DNA from: Endozoicomonas sp. G2_2
Lineage (GTDB): Bacteria; Pseudomonadota; Gammaproteobacteria; Nevskiales; Salinisphaeraceae
Assembly: GCF_017744135.1 (NCBI RefSeq)
Contig: NZ_JAGHQU010000005.1
Coordinates: 186,001 to 250,000 of the forward strand
DNA: 64,000 nucleotides
Reading direction: 5' to 3'
Shown: piece by piece, positions 1 to 8,740 of the stretch
Numbering within the stretch: position 1 is the first letter of the stretch
How the letters are laid out: each line of letters begins with the position of its first letter
The notes under the pieces: generated by a model
Database searches by the model: none
What the model was told of the DNA's origin: nothing
Seen by the model: only the letters and a program-made list of their open reading frames with translations
Made by a program: the position numbers and the translations under genes

Positions 1-135
1 TCGGCCCGGCGGGCTGGGGCGGACAGGGATTGTCTGCGTTTCGACTGAGGGTTATCGAACAAAACTAGTTCGGTGCTTTGTAACCTCTTGTTTCGGGCTG
101 CCGGTTCTGTAGCACTCACGAGTTTGTTGGACCGA

Positions 136-762
136 TGGTTTCGCACTGCTGTGCGAGTCACTTCTCTTTGCTTGTCCAAAGAGAAGTAACCAAGAGAAAA
201 GACACCCGGGTTACGCGCCGGCGCGGAGCGCCGGTGCACTGCGATGCTCGGTCCGAAGGGATGCGGCCAGAACTCGCGTCGCTTTGGCGACGCTCAAACA
301 GCTGGCCGCACCGGCGCAGTGCGCCGGACACCCTTCGGCCCTGTGCTTCTCGTCGCTTCACAAGGGGCCCGAATACAGGCGCCGCGGCCCGACTGTCGCC
401 GTTGGAACAACTGCCGAGTAGAGGTTGGATCGGATGGCTGCGTTCCGGTCGGACTTGCCTTCGGCATTGTCCGACGAAGATCGCTTTGCGATCTTGGCGA
501 AGCGTCAGCGAGCCGGTCTTCGTTTGTATTAGGCCCCCTTGGGCGCAGCGCCGAGCAGCGCGGGCCGCAAGCGGATCAAGGCGGCCGGATGTTTGAGCGC
601 AGCGAGTTTCCGGCTGGCCCGCTTGCGGCCGGAGCCGCGCAGGGCACCGATGCGTAGCCTCGGCGCAAGACAGGGTGTCTTTTGTTTTGGTGCCTTTTAT
701 TTGGACAAGCAAATAAAAGACACTCGCACAGCAGTGCGAAACCCCAAGTAAAAATTCACCCG
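136..762 (+). repeat. Long structured inverted-repeat element, copy A
   Basis: Non-coding repeat that occurs again, reverse-complemented, at 31592-32249. Both ends carry two small hairpins. The left end has TCGCAC-TGCT-GTGCGA (141-156) and CTTCTCTTTG-CTTGTC-CAAAGAGAAG (161-186). The right end has CTTTTATTTG-GACAAG-CAAATAAAAG (694-719) and TCGCAC-AGCA-GTGCGA (724-739). Stem bases differ between ends but pairing is kept, and the loop is CTTGTC or its complement. The interior is rich in further short GC palindromes. The reading frames across it are overlapping on both strands and have no recognisable protein similarity, so I read them as spurious. Bases 1-135 and 763-856 show nothing I can name. 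Confidence 0.85.
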
Positions 763-856
763 CATCGTCGGTTCAAACACTCGCGCTATCAAGTGGCGAG
801 CCTCAGCCTGACGGTGAGAGTCGATTCCGATCGAGCACGCTCAAAAGCCACCCAAA

Positions 857-1969
857 TCAACTCTCCGGCAACCGAGGCGGCGGCCCCAGAAACGGTGCCG
901 GGTCGACCGGCCCGAAGCCGGTATAGATGCCGAAATGCAGATGCGGCGGCGTGGTCCGCGCATTGCCGGTATTGCCGACCGTGCCGATCACGTCGCCCGC
1001 CTGCACGCGGCTGCCCGACTCGACCGAGAAATCGTCGAGATGCGCGTAGTAGTAGCGCGCGCCGCCGATGCCGAGCATGCCGGACGACAGCCAGACGTGG
1101 TTGCCGCCGATCCCGCCCGTACCGGTGCGCACGCGCCCGTCGGTAACCGCCCGAACGGGCGTGCCGCGATCGGCGAATATGTCCACGCCGTGATGTTCGC
1201 GCGAGCCGCCGTCGCGCGGCGCACCGAAGCCGCTGCCGATATCGTGCGCCGCTGCGCCCTCGACCGGGAAGGGAATCGAGCCGCCACGGGCCATGGCGAT
1301 CTCGTAGCTGACCCCCGCCGCGAGCTCCGGCTGGAGGACGACGCGATAGTCGCCGTTCTGGTCGACCACACGGCTGTCGGTCTCGCCGCCGGTGTCCAGC
1401 GTGGCCACCGTTGTCCAGTCGGCCGGGTCATCGCTGTCGGCGGCACGCCGTTCGAGGCTCGCGTAGAGCGCGTCGCGGCCGTTTTCGCACGGGGCGTCGC
1501 GGCGCAGACGGATGTCGAAACGCTCGCCGCGTTGCAGCGCGGTTTCGTACACATGCGCCTCGATCTGGTCGGCGGCGAATTCGTCGCGGGTGGCGTAGCG
1601 AGTGGTGAAACGTCGCGGGTCGGCGCCTGCGCGTTCGACCGCGCTGCGCCAGCGCTGGCCCAGCGCGCTGTCGTGCAGACCCGCCACGCGCAGGCGTAGG
1701 GCATAGACCGCCCGCGGCGAGATGTTCAGCCCGTCCATCACCGCGCTTCGTGTCGTTTCCAGTGCATCGTGACGCAGTTCCGGGCGTTGCACGAGCAGCG
1801 CGATGAGGGCGGCCAGCAACAGCAGCAAAAGCCACGGCCGCCAGCGTGCGCGCGCAGGCGTGGCCGGCGTCTGTGTCTCCGGCATGGACGCGTTTTCCGG
1901 GGCGGCGACCGGTTCGGCGACGTGTTCGTCCGTCGGTGCCGTCGAGTCCCGCTCGCTATCGTCATTCAT
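857..1969 (-). CDS. Membrane-anchored M23 family peptidase (LytM domain)
   Basis: About 370 residues. An acidic N-terminal tail is followed by one hydrophobic segment (residues about 45-63, rich in L and A), then a beta-rich middle region, then a C-terminal LytM/M23 domain with the zinc motifs HHGVDIF and HLHFGIY. Family members cut peptidoglycan cross-bridges or, when degenerate, activate amidases. Here both metal-binding motifs look intact, so catalytic activity is plausible. The anchor would place it in the periplasm attached to the inner membrane. The frame stays open upstream to 2146, but that extension overlaps the divergent amidase start and has no hydrophobic signal; the ATG at 1969 puts the membrane helix at a normal distance. 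It is divergent from the next gene with 167 bp between. Confidence 0.85.
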   Translation of the reverse strand: MNDDSERDSTAPTDEHVAEPVAAPENASMPETQTPATPARARWRPWLLLLLLAALIALLVQRPELRHDALETTRSAVMDGLNISPRAVYALRLRVAGLHDSALGQRWRSAVERAGADPRRFTTRYATRDEFAADQIEAHVYETALQRGERFDIRLRRDAPCENGRDALYASLERRAADSDDPADWTTVATLDTGGETDSRVVDQNGDYRVVLQPELAAGVSYEIAMARGGSIPFPVEGAAAHDIGSGFGAPRDGGSREHHGVDIFADRGTPVRAVTDGRVRTGTGGIGGNHVWLSSGMLGIGGARYYYAHLDDFSVESGSRVQAGDVIGTVGNTGNARTTPPHLHFGIYTGFGPVDPAPFLGPPPRLPES

Positions 1970-2136
1970 GTATTGGATCGACTCGGATCGGATGCGCTCG
2001 ATACGCGCAGGCCAATGGTCCGGATGATGACGGCGCCTTGCGCCTCGCGATTTGGGTATTTGTACGCATTGGCCCGGGCGCGCGAGGTCGATAGGGTCCG
2101 CGCCCTGATTTTTGGCCGTATGGGCACCAGAGCAAC

Positions 2137-3558
2137 ATGAGTGCAAACGATACCGATCTGGGCACGATGGATGCCGGCAAGCTTGTCTCGCTGTTCAAGT
2201 CGGGCGAGGCTTCGCCGCTGGAGGCCACGCGCGCGGCGCTCGATCGTATCGACCGATTCAACGGCGACGTCAACGCCTATGTCCATGTCGACCGCGAAGG
2301 CGCGGAGGATGCGGCCCGCGCATCCGCACGGCGCTGGGGGCAGGGCAAACCGCTATCGCCTGTCGATGGCGTGCCGACTTCGTTGAAGGACCTCACCGAA
2401 GCGGCCGGCATGCCCGCACGCGACGGCTCGCTGACCACCGGCACGGCCAAGTGCAAGACCGACGCACCGCCGGCGCGCATGCTGCGCGAGGCGGGCGCGG
2501 TCTTTCTGGGCAAGACCAACACCCCGGAATTCGGCTGGAAGGCCGTGACCGACAATCGCGTGCACGGCGCGACCAGCAATCCCTGGGATACGCGCCTGAC
2601 GCCGGGCGGCTCGTCCGGCGGCGCTGCTGCGGCGGCGGCGCTGAACATGGGCGTGCTCCATCAGGGCGGCGACTCGGGCGGTTCGATTCGTATCCCGGCC
2701 GCCTTCACCGGCGTGTTCGGCTTCAAGCCCACCTTCGGCTGGACCCCGCAATGGCCGCCGGCCAAGATGCCGACGCTGTCGCATATCGGTCCGCTGACCC
2801 GGCATCCGCGCGACGCCGCGCGCATGCTCAACGTGATCGGTCGCTACGATTATCGCGACCCCTATGCCACGCGCGGTCAGCCGGAAGACTGGGGCGTGGA
2901 TTTGGAATGCGATCTGCGCGGGCTGCGTATCGCCTACTCGCCGGACCTCGGCTATGCGGATGTCGATCCGCAGATCGCCGAGCGCGTGAAGGAAGCCGCG
3001 CAGAAGCTGGAAGAGCTTGGCGCCGAGGTGACCGAGATCAACCCGGGCTTCAGTTCCCCCATCGATATCTTTCGCAAGCTGTGGTTCACGGCCTCGCTGC
3101 AGGTTTGGAACAGCTGCGATCAGAAGGGGCGCGAGCTGCTCGACCCGGGGCTGGTGGCCAACGCCAAGCATGCGCAGAACTGGAGCGCGCTGGAGCTGTT
3201 CCAGGCCTTTTCCGAGCGCGCGGACCTCACCCTCGAACTCGAGAAGTTCAACCAGGACTATCACCTGCTGATGACGCCGACGGTGCCGCTCATGCCGTTC
3301 GAGGTGAACCACGAAGTCCCGCCGGGCAGCGGCATGCGCGACTGGGAGGAATGGGCGCCGTTCTCCTATCCGTTCAATCTCAGCCAGCAGCCCGCGGCGT
3401 CCGTGCCCTGTGGTTTCACCGACTGCGGCCTGCCGGTCGGCTTCCAGCTCGCGGGCGGCAAGTTCGACGATATTCGTGTGCTGCGCGCCTGCAACGCCTA
3501 TATGGACGCCTACCCGGCGCGCTTTCCGACTGTGCCGAATCCGGCCGAGTACGGCTGA
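2137..3558 (+). CDS. Amidase signature family hydrolase
   Basis: 473 residues, a normal length for the amidase signature family. The glycine/serine-rich signature is clear: the lysine in TSLKDL, the loop GGSSGGAAAA, and GGDSGGSIRIPA supply the Ser-cisSer-Lys catalytic triad. Such enzymes hydrolyse amides, and close relatives include 6-aminohexanoate-cyclic-dimer hydrolases and GatA. The gene is not next to gatB or gatC, so a role in Gln-tRNA formation is unlikely; substrate cannot be told from sequence. No signal peptide is seen, so it should be cytoplasmic. The ATG at 2137 is used because the family N-terminus begins just after it. Confidence 0.9.
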   Translation: MSANDTDLGTMDAGKLVSLFKSGEASPLEATRAALDRIDRFNGDVNAYVHVDREGAEDAARASARRWGQGKPLSPVDGVPTSLKDLTEAAGMPARDGSLTTGTAKCKTDAPPARMLREAGAVFLGKTNTPEFGWKAVTDNRVHGATSNPWDTRLTPGGSSGGAAAAAALNMGVLHQGGDSGGSIRIPAAFTGVFGFKPTFGWTPQWPPAKMPTLSHIGPLTRHPRDAARMLNVIGRYDYRDPYATRGQPEDWGVDLECDLRGLRIAYSPDLGYADVDPQIAERVKEAAQKLEELGAEVTEINPGFSSPIDIFRKLWFTASLQVWNSCDQKGRELLDPGLVANAKHAQNWSALELFQAFSERADLTLELEKFNQDYHLLMTPTVPLMPFEVNHEVPPGSGMRDWEEWAPFSYPFNLSQQPAASVPCGFTDCGLPVGFQLAGGKFDDIRVLRACNAYMDAYPARFPTVPNPAEYG

Positions 3559-3631
3559 CACGCTAAAGGCGCGTTCTGGCGTCAGGGAGGCCGGTGTGGA
3601 GAGACCCTCGTCGGCTGCGGCCCGGTAGAGT

Positions 3632-4057
3632 ATGTCGCTCAGTCACCACAATCGGTCGCACATGGATCCGAGAGTCGCGCAGGTCGCGAATCACCCACTG
3701 CATCGCCATCTCGGCATCGCAGATGTGGTATCGGAAGCGGGGACAGGCCGTCTGTCAGTGGCCGTTGAAGAGCGCACGGTCAATCCGGCCGGCGTCTTTC
3801 ACGGCGGTGTGCTCTACATGCTCTGCGATGTCTGTGCGTATGCCGGGCTGTTAAGCCAGCTCGATGCCCAGACCGAGGCGGTGACCCACGACATCCACGT
3901 ATCCGTGATGCGCGCGGCACAGCCGGGCGAGGTCGTGGTGTTCGAGTCGACGCCAGTGCGCGTGGGCCGACGTATAGCCTTCATCGACGTGCGCGCCGCC
4001 GTGGGCGAACGGTTGATCGCCCAGGCGCGGGTAACCAAGACGCTGATCGCGGTCTGA
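3632..4057 (+). CDS. PaaI-type hotdog-fold acyl-CoA thioesterase
   Basis: 141 residues from this ATG, or 131 from the ATG at 3662; family alignments tend to begin near the second. The hotdog signature NPAGVFHGGVLYMLCD is intact, with the HGG turn and the acidic residue that activates water on the opposite subunit. PaaI-like enzymes hydrolyse acyl- or aryl-CoA esters and act as cytoplasmic tetramers. No phenylacetate genes are nearby, so the substrate is open. It runs in the same direction as the amidase 73 bp upstream and converges with the HD-GYP gene; the 190 bp between the convergent genes holds a small imperfect hairpin near 4136-4159 and nothing else I recognise. Confidence 0.85.
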   Translation: MSLSHHNRSHMDPRVAQVANHPLHRHLGIADVVSEAGTGRLSVAVEERTVNPAGVFHGGVLYMLCDVCAYAGLLSQLDAQTEAVTHDIHVSVMRAAQPGEVVVFESTPVRVGRRIAFIDVRAAVGERLIAQARVTKTLIAV

Positions 4058-4247
4058 TTCCCGCGCCCGGAAGCTAAAGCGCCTGGCCGGACGCAGGCCG
4101 GTTCGTATCGCCGTCGACTGCGAGGCGGCGACGCCGCAACGATGTGTCGTCGTTGCGCTGACCCCGGCCGCCGGCACCGGGCCCAAACGCCATGTTGCGA
4201 TCCGTCACAGCGCGGCGCGATCGCGCCTGCGAGGGGCGAAGACCGCT

Positions 4248-5444
4248 CTACAGCTCCCAGGCTTCGGCGTAATCGTCCACGTCCACGCCGTGGCTGCCGG
4301 GCGCGAGCATGCGCGTGACATGGAACTTGGGAAAACGCATCAGATCGCGTACACGCTGCGGAAAGTAGCGGCGCTTCTTGTAGTCGAGCACCAGCAATAT
4401 CGTGGGCTTTTCCTGACGCTGCTGGCTCGGAATCACGAAACCCACTTCGCCGGTGTTGAGTTCGACCATGCTGCCGATCGGATAGTCGCCGAGGTAGTCG
4501 GCGAACTGGCGCAACAGCTCGTCGTTGAAGTCGCCATCGAAGCTCATCATCAGTTTCAGGGCTTCGGCCGGCGAGCGGCCCTTCTGATAGACGCGATCGC
4601 TGGTCATCGCATCGTAGACGTCGGCGATCGCGGCGATCTGGCTGTAGTAGGAGATCTCCGCGCCCTTGCGTCCGGCCGGATAGCCTCGGCCGTTGAGGCG
4701 CTCGTGGTGGTCGCGCACGATTTCCAGGCTCGCCGGTGTCAGGTCCGGCGAGTTCTTGAGAATCTCCACCCCGTACTCGGGGTGTTTCTTCATGATCGCG
4801 TATTCCGCGTCGGTGAGCTTGCCGGGCTTGTTCAGCACTTCCAGCGGCACCTTGAGCTTGCCCACGTCGTGCAGCAGTGCGCCGATACCCATTTCCTTGA
4901 TCGCGCGAGCGTCGTTGCCCACCCAGGCGGCCAGCGTGACGGCGAGCATGCACACATTGAGGCTGTGCACCGCGGTGTATTCGTCGCGATCCTTGAGGTT
5001 GGAGAACCACACCAGCGCATCCGGGTGGCGTGCGACGCTGTCCATCATGCGCTCGACCACTTCCGCGATGGCCGCGGTGTCGAGCTTCTCGCCCTCGCGG
5101 ACATCCTCGTGGAGGTTCGTGACCAGGCTCTTGGCATTGCTGTGGATCGCGCGAGCGATCGGCAGCTCCTGGCGAAAGGAGCGCGGCGTCTGGTCGCCCA
5201 GGGCCGGCATTTTCGGCGTGTCGTCGCTCGCTGTTTCCTCTTCCGCGGGCGGCTCGTCGCTACTGATATAGACGAATGCGCACAGCGACTGCAGTTCGTC
5301 GATATCGTTCTGGTTCTCGATGGCGATGCCTTCGAGCAGATAGGGCGTTTCGAGCCACGGACGGTCGAGCGCTTCGACGAACATGCCGGGCCGAAGATCG
5401 CGGACTTCGATTTTCTTCTTGTATAACGCCATCAGGTCGGCCAT
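4248..5444 (-). CDS. HD-GYP domain protein, probable cyclic-di-GMP phosphodiesterase
   Basis: 398 residues. The N-terminus (about 6-110) matches the DUF3391 domain often fused to HD-GYP proteins, starting with the KKKIEVRDLRPGMFV pattern. The HD-GYP domain follows, with the HD pair at H192-D193 in LLHDVGK and the extended motif HHERLNGRGYP at 246-256. The family breaks c-di-GMP to pGpG or GMP. Key metal residues and the GYP triplet are present, so it should be active. It is soluble, with no membrane segment. The frame is open upstream to 6317, but that part is antisense to nothing conserved and overlaps the next gene; ATG 5444 has a GGAA stretch upstream and gives a normal family start. A GGDEF protein at 20862 is a possible opposing enzyme. 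Confidence 0.88.
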   Translation of the reverse strand: MADLMALYKKKIEVRDLRPGMFVEALDRPWLETPYLLEGIAIENQNDIDELQSLCAFVYISSDEPPAEEETASDDTPKMPALGDQTPRSFRQELPIARAIHSNAKSLVTNLHEDVREGEKLDTAAIAEVVERMMDSVARHPDALVWFSNLKDRDEYTAVHSLNVCMLAVTLAAWVGNDARAIKEMGIGALLHDVGKLKVPLEVLNKPGKLTDAEYAIMKKHPEYGVEILKNSPDLTPASLEIVRDHHERLNGRGYPAGRKGAEISYYSQIAAIADVYDAMTSDRVYQKGRSPAEALKLMMSFDGDFNDELLRQFADYLGDYPIGSMVELNTGEVGFVIPSQQRQEKPTILLVLDYKKRRYFPQRVRDLMRFPKFHVTRMLAPGSHGVDVDDYAEAWEL

Positions 5445-5545
5445 GTCCGATCGTTCCGCGGCAACGCGGTAGTCTATTTCTAATATATCGCACAAAACGG
5501 CCAAGTCTTGACCCCCGACGGGCGACAAGGCACGGGGCATATGGA

Positions 5546-6568
5546 TTACCGCAGCGCGTCGGCGGCGGCCCGGCCCGAATGCCAGGCGCCTTCGATGCGC
5601 CCGCCGGCCAGCCAGTCGCCGGCCAGGGCGAGTCGAAGCTCGGGGCGCGCCAGGCAGCGCGTCTCGGCCGGCGGTGGCTCGGCGCCGGGGCGCGCGTAGC
5701 GCCAGCGGTGCTGGTGTACCGGCTTGATGCGCGCCGTGGCCAAACCGCCGAGCGCGGCGAATTCCTCGATCAGCAGCGTGGAGATCGTCTGCGGGTCGTC
5801 CTCGAGATGGTCGGCGCTGAATGCCGGCCCGGCGTGCAGTATCCACAGATGCCTGCCGGCCTCGCCGTGCCCGGCCTTGTGGGTGTTGTCGGCACACCAG
5901 GCGAGATGCCCGCCCTTGACGAAAATGCCGTGACAGTCGGCCAGGGCAGGCGCGGCGACGACCAGCGAGTGGCAGGGACTCAATGCCGAGTCGGCCGCTG
6001 CCAGCTCGGGCATGTCGTCGGCGAGATCGCCGAGCAGGCCGGCCGCCTGCACCGCGGGCAGGGTGACGATCAGGGCGTCGGCGTTCTGCGATGCGGCGTC
6101 GTCGGCGAACTGCAGCTGCCAGCCCTGCGTCGAGCGCGCGACCGCCGACACCCGGCGCTGACACTGGATATCGGCCGTGGTTTGGTCGAGGCGATGCCGG
6201 ATCCAGTGGTTCAGGCCGCGCGGGCCGATCAGCCGTTCGCGCTCGTCCGGCGACGGCGTGCGGCGCCAGCCGGCATCGCCGTGCTCGGCGACATGCAGCA
6301 TCGGCCGCCAGTGACACAGCGCGCCGGCGTCCAGATCGCTGGCGATTGCCTGCCGAAACGCCGGGTCGCGCGCGGTGAAATACTGGGCGCCATAATCGAA
6401 CCAGGGGCTGGCGGTATCGGCGGCCAGGCGGCGGGTCGCACAGCGCCCGCCCGGACGTGCGGCCTTGTCCACGAGCGTCACGCGCCAGCCTGCGTCGGCA
6501 AGGGTTGCGGCCGCGCTCGCGCCCGCCACGCCGGCGCCGATGATCACAACATGAGGCATGGGCGGCAT
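5546..6568 (-). CDS. FAD-dependent amine oxidase-like protein (renalase-like)
   Basis: About 340 residues. It opens with the dinucleotide-binding motif VVIIGAGVAGASAA followed by an acidic residue at the end of the second strand (LVDKAARPGGRCATRR), the pattern of renalase-type and NAD(P)-binding Rossmann FAD proteins. A C-terminal flavin motif is seen in LALAGDWLAGGRIEGAW, where an Asp contacts the FAD ribityl chain. Bacterial renalase-like enzymes oxidise dihydro isomers of NAD(P)H, but this is a broad family and the substrate is not certain. Two in-frame ATGs lie at 6568 and 6559; neither has a strong ribosome site. It is cytoplasmic by lack of a signal. It is divergent from the hydrolase gene at 6662. 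Confidence 0.8.
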   Translation of the reverse strand: MPPMPHVVIIGAGVAGASAAATLADAGWRVTLVDKAARPGGRCATRRLAADTASPWFDYGAQYFTARDPAFRQAIASDLDAGALCHWRPMLHVAEHGDAGWRRTPSPDERERLIGPRGLNHWIRHRLDQTTADIQCQRRVSAVARSTQGWQLQFADDAASQNADALIVTLPAVQAAGLLGDLADDMPELAAADSALSPCHSLVVAAPALADCHGIFVKGGHLAWCADNTHKAGHGEAGRHLWILHAGPAFSADHLEDDPQTISTLLIEEFAALGGLATARIKPVHQHRWRYARPGAEPPPAETRCLARPELRLALAGDWLAGGRIEGAWHSGRAAADALR

Positions 6569-6611
6569 TGTCGGCTGAGCTGCTGCAGCGCGCAAATCGT
6601 GCGGAACACGG

Positions 6612-6617
6612 TATAAT
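6612..6617 (+). promoter_or_regulatory. Predicted -10 promoter element
   Basis: Perfect TATAAT followed by CGCGCC, 44 bases before the hydrolase ATG at 6662. The -35 region is weak. Similar TA(C/T)A(A/C)T boxes followed by a GC-rich stretch precede several other genes in the window. Confidence 0.5.
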
Positions 6618-6661
6618 CGCGCCTATTGTGTTCGATGTTTCAGATAGCGCGGGTTTAATCC

Positions 6662-7942
6662 ATGCGTAGCTTGTTGCGTGCTTTGGGGGCGCTTGGATTG
6701 CTGGCGACAGCGCTGGTGGTATCGGCCCAGCCTGCGTCCGGCACCTACCCGATCGAGGACGGGCTGGCAGCGACGGTGATCGGCACCCCGGCCGACTACA
6801 AGGCCGATCTGCCCGAGGATCTGGATTTCGAGGTGCGCAGCCTCGAGCCGCTGGTCGAGCGCGATACGCCGCCCACGCTGCGCTATGCCCGCCCGCTGCA
6901 GTATCTGCGCGTGACGCAGGACGAGCCGGCGCCGCTGGCCTTCGTCATCGCCGGCACCGGCGCGAGTGCGTTGTCGAGCAAGTGCGTCATGCTCTCGCGC
7001 GCGTTGTACGACGTCGGCTACAGCGTGGCCTGTCTGCCGTCGCCGACCAGCGTGACCTTCATGCTGGGCGCGGCCGAGCATCCGGTGCCGGGCCGCATGC
7101 GCACCGACGTGGCCGATCTCTATCGGCTCATGGGCGCGGTGCGCGACGATCTCGACGAACAGACCCAGGTCACCGGCTATGCGTTGACCGGCTGGAGCCT
7201 CGGCGCCACCCAGGCCGCGTTCATCGCCCGGCACGATGCCCGTGTGGGCACATTCGGTTTCTCGAAGGTGTTGCTGCTCAACCCGGCGGTGAATATCTGG
7301 GCCTCGGTGCAGCGCATGGACGCGCTGCTGGCAGAGAATCTGGACGGCGGGATCGACGGCATCCCGGCGTTCGTCGCGCGCGGGCTTGGCGGCCTCAAGC
7401 AGCTGTATGCTTCCGGCGATCCGCTGCGATTCAACGAGGATTTCCTCTATCGCGCCTACACGTCGCAGTCGCCGGATCGCGCCGATATCGCGGCCATCAT
7501 CGGCCTGGCCTTTCGGCTGTCGCTGGCCAACATGGCGTTCGGCGCCGACGTGATCACCCGTGCCGACGTGATCGTGCCGCGGGATGAGGAACTCGGCCCC
7601 TACGATTCGCTCGATCCCTATATCCAGCGCTCGTTCAAGACCTCCTTCGCCGCCTATATCGACCGGCTGCTGGTGCCGTACTGGAACCGCGACGGCCGGC
7701 ATGTGCCGCGCGAACGGCTGATCGCCGAGGCGGATCTGCGCGCCATTCGGGAATTCATCGTCGACAATCCGGATATCGGTGTGTTCACCAGCGCCGACGA
7801 CCCCATTCTGAGTGACGACGAGATCGACTTTCTGCGCGACAGCTTCGGCGAACGCGCCCGCATCCGTGCGCGCGGCGGCCACATGGGCAATCTGTCCTCG
7901 CAGAATACCGTGCGCGCTCTACAGGACTTCTTCTCGCCATGA
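6662..7942 (+). CDS. Exported alpha/beta-hydrolase partner of MlaA
   Basis: 426 residues. A Sec signal peptide spans about residues 1-26. The rest looks like an alpha/beta-hydrolase: nucleophile elbow GWSLG at 177-181 with Ser179, a late acidic residue in FTSADDP, and a late histidine in ARGGHMGN that could complete the triad. The stop overlaps the mlaA start by four bases (ATGA), which implies translational coupling. Because MlaA moves misplaced phospholipid out of the outer membrane, a periplasmic lipase or esterase role for this protein is attractive, but that is inference from the overlap and fold. I cannot assign a substrate. Confidence 0.75.
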   Translation: MRSLLRALGALGLLATALVVSAQPASGTYPIEDGLAATVIGTPADYKADLPEDLDFEVRSLEPLVERDTPPTLRYARPLQYLRVTQDEPAPLAFVIAGTGASALSSKCVMLSRALYDVGYSVACLPSPTSVTFMLGAAEHPVPGRMRTDVADLYRLMGAVRDDLDEQTQVTGYALTGWSLGATQAAFIARHDARVGTFGFSKVLLLNPAVNIWASVQRMDALLAENLDGGIDGIPAFVARGLGGLKQLYASGDPLRFNEDFLYRAYTSQSPDRADIAAIIGLAFRLSLANMAFGADVITRADVIVPRDEELGPYDSLDPYIQRSFKTSFAAYIDRLLVPYWNRDGRHVPRERLIAEADLRAIREFIVDNPDIGVFTSADDPILSDDEIDFLRDSFGERARIRARGGHMGNLSSQNTVRALQDFFSP

Positions 7943-8712
7943 TCGCCATGACCCGGTTCGGCTGCATGCATGCACGCCAGCGCGGCGCGCTGATACTCGT
8001 CTTGACCCTGCTGCTGGGTGCCTGTGCCAGCACACCGCCGCCGCGTACGGTCGACGAAAGCACGCCCGACGACGTGCCCGTGACCGCGACGACCGCCAAC
8101 CCGCTCGCGATCAATGATCCCTGGGAAGGTTTCAACCGGCGCGTCTATCGCTTCAATGCGCTGGCCGATCGCTACGCGTTGATGCCCGTGGTGCAGGTGT
8201 ATCGCACCGTCACGCCCGGGTTCGCGCGAACCGGCGTGCAGAATTTCTTTTCCAATCTTGGCGAGATCAACACATTCGCCAACAGCGTGTTGCAGATCAA
8301 GCCCGCCAGTTCGGCGGTCACGCTGTCGCGTTTCGTGGTCAACTCGACCGTCGGCCTCGCCGGGCTGTTCGACCCGGCAACGGCGCTCGGCCTCGAACAG
8401 CGCAACGAGGACCTGGGCCAGACGCTGGGCCACTACGGCGTCGGCGCCGGCCCCTATCTGGTGTTGCCGTTCTTCGGCCCCTCATCGCTGCGCGACAGCG
8501 TCGGTCTGGCGGGGGATCAGGCGTTCTTCTACGTGCTGGACCCGCTGCAGTTCGACGAACACCCCTGGGCGCGGGTGCCGTACTGGCCGCTATACGTGAT
8601 CAACAAGCGCGATACGGTCAACTTCCGCTATTACCAGACCGGCTCGCCGTTCGAATACACGCTCGTCCGGCTGGTCTACATGAACTACCGCGCACTTCAG
8701 GTCGAGGAATAG
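7939..8712 (+). CDS. mlaA: MlaA (VacJ) outer-membrane lipoprotein
   Basis: 257 residues with a lipoprotein signal ending in the lipobox LLGAC. The mature part starts with the family hallmark NDPWEGFNRRVYRFN, and continues with the doughnut-forming MlaA fold, including FFSNLGEINTFANSVLQ and GPYLVLPFFGPSSLRD. MlaA sits in the inner leaflet of the outer membrane with a porin and passes mislocalised phospholipids to MlaC, keeping lipid asymmetry. The MlaBCDEF genes are not in this window. It overlaps the hydrolase gene by four bases and converges on the glycerate kinase gene 28 bp further on. Confidence 0.93.
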   Translation: MIAMTRFGCMHARQRGALILVLTLLLGACASTPPPRTVDESTPDDVPVTATTANPLAINDPWEGFNRRVYRFNALADRYALMPVVQVYRTVTPGFARTGVQNFFSNLGEINTFANSVLQIKPASSAVTLSRFVVNSTVGLAGLFDPATALGLEQRNEDLGQTLGHYGVGAGPYLVLPFFGPSSLRDSVGLAGDQAFFYVLDPLQFDEHPWARVPYWPLYVINKRDTVNFRYYQTGSPFEYTLVRLVYMNYRALQVEE

Positions 8713-8740
8713 CGTTGCGGCTGGGCCGCGGCGGCGCCGC

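Noticed and set aside
135-751. Several overlapping open frames on both strands
   Set aside because: They lie within repeat A, overlap each other in opposite directions, have no domain, and recur in inverted form in repeat B.
1970-2146. Upstream extension of the M23 peptidase gene
   Set aside because: It overlaps the divergent amidase start, and the membrane anchor is correctly placed from the ATG at 1969.
2137-3558. GatA subunit of the amidotransferase
   Set aside because: Same superfamily, but no gatB or gatC next to it and the sequence is closer to general amidases.
5445-6317. Upstream extension of the HD-GYP gene
   Set aside because: It overlaps the FAD protein gene and has no recognisable domain; ATG 5444 gives the family N-terminus.
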